The notes beneath the pieces were generated by a model. The model was not told the origin of the DNA and ran no database searches. It worked only from the letters and a program-made list of their open reading frames with translations. Made by a program: the position numbers and the translations under genes. Below are positions 7,147 to 9,460 of a stretch of 9,460 nt of DNA, one piece after another (position 1 is the first letter of the stretch; each line of letters opens with the position of its first letter). Location of the stretch: NCBI GenBank assembly GCA_002401055.1, contig NVRZ01000101.1, forward strand, positions 1-9,460, in the 5' to 3' direction. The DNA is from Bacteroidota bacterium. GTDB taxonomy: Bacteria; Bacteroidota; Bacteroidia; NORP154.

Positions 7147-7183
7147 ATCAGCTTTAGAACGCAATAATTGCGCCAAAGCTGAT
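7147..7183 (-). terminator. Nested-stem intrinsic terminator after the large T9SS gene
   Basis: ATCAGCTTT (read on minus from 7183) pairs perfectly with AAAGCTGAT (ending at 7147), and inside the loop CGCAAT and ATTGCG (7160-7172) form a second stem. On the minus strand the structure is followed by TTGTTATTTT, a T-rich stretch, 33 bases after the stop of the large gene. It ends only 16 bases before the first tlpA-like ATG, so it also occupies that gene's leader. Confidence 0.7.
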
Positions 7184-7215
7184 CTGCTAGTAAAGGAATT
7201 CTATAACCTCTTCGC

Positions 7216-9460
7216 TTATTTTGTGTGAACTATTTTCTTCAAGTAAGCTTTTTCTCCTACTCTAACATTCACAAAATATATTCCAGGTACAAGATTGGTT
7301 CCATCTATGGTTATTCGGTGATCACCCGCACCAAGTGTCCCTTCTTCTTCCATAAAGATCTCTTGTCCCACAAGATTATAAACTGCTATGCTAACCTTTT
7401 CCGCTTTCCTTAACGTAAACTGCACAGTAGCATTCTCATTAAATGGATTTGGATATACTGTCATTTCAACAGGTGCATCCACAGTAGATATTCCTACCTG
7501 ACCGTCAGCTACAACGTAGGTTTTAGTCAAGACGCATTGAAACCCATCAGTTACAGTAAGGTCATAAGTTCCTCCAGCCAATCCAGAGATGTCTTCAAGC
7601 GATGACGTGAAACTATTTGGCCCTGACCAACTGTATACATATGCAGGTGTACCACCAGTCGTAGAGATATAGATAGATCCATCAGTACCAAGGTTTTCAT
7701 CGCTTACCGTTGACGTAACAACGATTGCATCAGCAGAAGTTACTTCTGTCGTGCTAAGTGATACACAACCAGAACCATCTGTAACTGTTACAGTGTAGTT
7801 GCCGATTGTAAGCCCTGTTAAATTCGATGAACTTGCGCCGTTGCTCCATACATAAGTAAATGGAGTCGTTCCTCCCGTAATCGTAAGATCAATAAATCCT
7901 GAAGCGACGTTCCAGCAAGCATTTGATGGAGAAAAGGATGACACACTTGCCGCACCAGCATCATTAACGATGATGGTTTCAACAGTAAAGCATGTTGATG
8001 CATCAGTTATCGTAACCATATATACTCCTGCACTTAAGTTACTAGCCGTTGAAGTAGTCTGTCCATCAGACCATTCATAAGCGTAAGGACCTGACGTGCC
8101 AACTACCGTACACATAGCACTTCCATTATTCGATCCACAGCTAGACTCGGTAGTGCTCATGCTAACAGTACTGCTTGCTGCACAAACCGATTCAAAAGGT
8201 GTAGCATCAGCAGAACCAAAATTCACACCTCCGGCTATAACAGTCGCGCTTAAGTCGGTAAGCGTATAATAACCTGCTGTACCAAAAGCCAAGCCATCGC
8301 CATAAGAGTCATATATCGTAAACTTATAGCAACCTTCACTTAGGTAGAAAGTTTCATTATACGTTGTGTTGTTAGCGTAAGAACTACCTCCAGAATAAAC
8401 AACTGTACCCACAGCATTGGTCAGATCCCAAGTTGTTTCCGATGCGTAGTCATCCGTTAGAATCTCCATTGCCAACACAACATCCGTTTCCATAGCGTCG
8501 GTAAAACTTGATGATGCTTGATCGTTAGATACGTCTTCATCAGTGCTACCATTTGGGTTTGAGAAAGTTACATTAATAGTATTTGTGCCAGAAGGTGTAA
8601 ATGCTACACCAGGGATTGTTACAGTCTCTTCTTTATAAGTGCCTAAGTCTCCTGTCCAACTATACATCTGGCTCGTACCTCCATTTACATCATAAGTTAT
8701 ATCCAAACTCATAAGAGATGCACTCCCCATGTTCTTAATCGTTACCGTTGGCGTGACCATTGTTCCACAAATAGGCCCTAAATCTGCAATCGAAACAACA
8801 GCGGCGTTATTCGTTTCAGCAATTCCGGTAAAAGTAACCGCTGAATATGAACCGGATAATATCTTTTGTTGTCCTTCAGCTACATAAACAGCCACGCTCA
8901 TCTCTCCTAAATTCGGCACAATTCCGTTATAAGAAGATGGAATAATATATGAAAACGTCTCGGTGTAAAAGGACCCCGAAGTTGTAGTTGTAATATCTGA
9001 TCCCCACTGTCCGGTAGCAAAGTCTCTTAGCATGTCCTGGTGTAGATAATTCCCTTGCTCATCATAGTTATCAGGGTTGAATGTGGGTCCTCCAGTTTGA
9101 GGCCCCTTTACGTTATCCTCCAGTATAGCAACGATTAATTTGTTTGTGGATGTATTGGAGTTTCCTGTGTAGTACACCTCCGCCATAATCGTTATTACTC
9201 CCGTTGAAACGTTAATCTCACTAGTACTGGCAACGTTTACCACAGAAGTTTCTCCGAGTATTTCAGACCCTGCGCTGGTCCAATTGCCTCTTCCCATTGC
9301 TGTTCCCCCTGAGGTCATTTCCTTTCCAGAAAACACACGTCGATTTACAGTACCTGCTGGATAACCAGTAAGCCCAGATTGACTTCCCAAGGCATCGCCC
9401 CATGGGGTTCGGAAATCCGGATCACTACCGGATGGTGCTGCATAACCGCCGGTATGAACA
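7216..9460 (-). CDS. Omp28-related, SprB-repeat protein with T9SS type A sorting domain (5' end outside window)
   Basis: The frame is open to the window edge, with 747 visible residues; a TTG at 9390 is internal. Visible order: the tail of an Omp28 thioredoxin-like domain (VHTGGYAAP, DFRTPWGDA, GYPAGTVNR in the first 45 residues), its beta-rich half with GNYLHQDMLRDFATGQWGS, a CARDB-like segment (PTVTIKNMGSASL), and a domain with TDDYASETTWDL and YDSYGDGLAF typical of secreted Bacteroidota proteins. Three SprB-like repeats follow, each with a WSDG, WSNG or SWSGP centre and a G-YxxTVTD end. The last 80 residues are a type A sorting domain: VYPNPFNENATVQFTL, VSIAVYNLVGQEI, GIYFVNVRVGEKAYLKKIV. 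It should cross the outer membrane by T9SS and be surface-bound or released. Any CxxC of its thioredoxin domain lies beyond the window. A terminator hairpin follows. Confidence 0.92.
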   Translation of the reverse strand, partial: VHTGGYAAPSGSDPDFRTPWGDALGSQSGLTGYPAGTVNRRVFSGKEMTSGGTAMGRGNWTSAGSEILGETSVVNVASTSEINVSTGVITIMAEVYYTGNSNTSTNKLIVAILEDNVKGPQTGGPTFNPDNYDEQGNYLHQDMLRDFATGQWGSDITTTTSGSFYTETFSYIIPSSYNGIVPNLGEMSVAVYVAEGQQKILSGSYSAVTFTGIAETNNAAVVSIADLGPICGTMVTPTVTIKNMGSASLMSLDITYDVNGGTSQMYSWTGDLGTYKEETVTIPGVAFTPSGTNTINVTFSNPNGSTDEDVSNDQASSSFTDAMETDVVLAMEILTDDYASETTWDLTNAVGTVVYSGGSSYANNTTYNETFYLSEGCYKFTIYDSYGDGLAFGTAGYYTLTDLSATVIAGGVNFGSADATPFESVCAASSTVSMSTTESSCGSNNGSAMCTVVGTSGPYAYEWSDGQTTSTASNLSAGVYMVTITDASTCFTVETIIVNDAGAASVSSFSPSNACWNVASGFIDLTITGGTTPFTYVWSNGASSSNLTGLTIGNYTVTVTDGSGCVSLSTTEVTSADAIVVTSTVSDENLGTDGSIYISTTGGTPAYVYSWSGPNSFTSSLEDISGLAGGTYDLTVTDGFQCVLTKTYVVADGQVGISTVDAPVEMTVYPNPFNENATVQFTLRKAEKVSIAVYNLVGQEIFMEEEGTLGAGDHRITIDGTNLVPGIYFVNVRVGEKAYLKKIVHTK

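Noticed and set aside
7500..8160. Possible DNA-level tandem repeat in the large protein gene
   Set aside because: The three SprB-like units repeat at protein level but their DNA has diverged too far to count as a nucleotide repeat.
1..9460. CRISPR array, tRNA or rRNA gene, transposase or phage genes
   Set aside because: No regularly spaced direct repeats, no cloverleaf or rRNA-like segment, and no transposase or integrase motif was seen on either strand.

Overview
The window looks like a piece of a Bacteroidota chromosome, most likely from a Flavobacteriales- or Cytophagales-like lineage. The evidence is a large secreted protein with SprB-type repeats and a type IX secretion (T9SS) type A C-terminal sorting domain, two Omp28-related domains, a DUF6029-like barrel, an OMP_b-brl_2/PorT-like barrel, and a general lack of Shine-Dalgarno sequences before starts. 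Base composition is moderately AT-rich throughout.

Layout. (1) 1-461, plus strand: the C-terminal half of epoxyqueuosine reductase QueG, cut by the window edge. (2) 418-621, minus strand: a probable small protein whose 3' end overlaps queG tail to tail. (3) 622-903: a divergent intergenic region with two related dyad elements. (4) 904-2794, plus strand: a secreted right-handed beta-helix protein, a hairpin-rich gap, then an AT-rich lipoprotein of unknown function. (5) 2804-7130, minus strand: a run of five closely spaced genes. In transcription order these are a TlpA-like thioredoxin, a DUF6029 barrel broken by one missing base, an Omp28-like lipoprotein with CGNC, a PorT-like barrel and the flavin prenyltransferase UbiX. 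(6) 7147-7183: a nested hairpin terminator. (7) 7216-9460, minus strand: a large Omp28/SprB/T9SS protein whose N-terminus lies outside the window.

How the genes may work together. QueG (tRNA queuosine) and UbiX (prenylated FMN) are housekeeping cofactor enzymes. Between 2.8 and 9.46 kb lies an envelope module: an exported thioredoxin, two Omp28 thioredoxin-fold proteins (one a lipoprotein, one fused to adhesin-like repeats and exported by T9SS), and two outer-membrane barrels. A shared role in thiol chemistry or assembly at the cell surface is an inference from fold and gene order and is not shown by the sequence. The most solid unusual observation is the single-base frameshift near 6202 in the DUF6029 gene; restoring one base joins the two halves into a barrel of about 555 residues.
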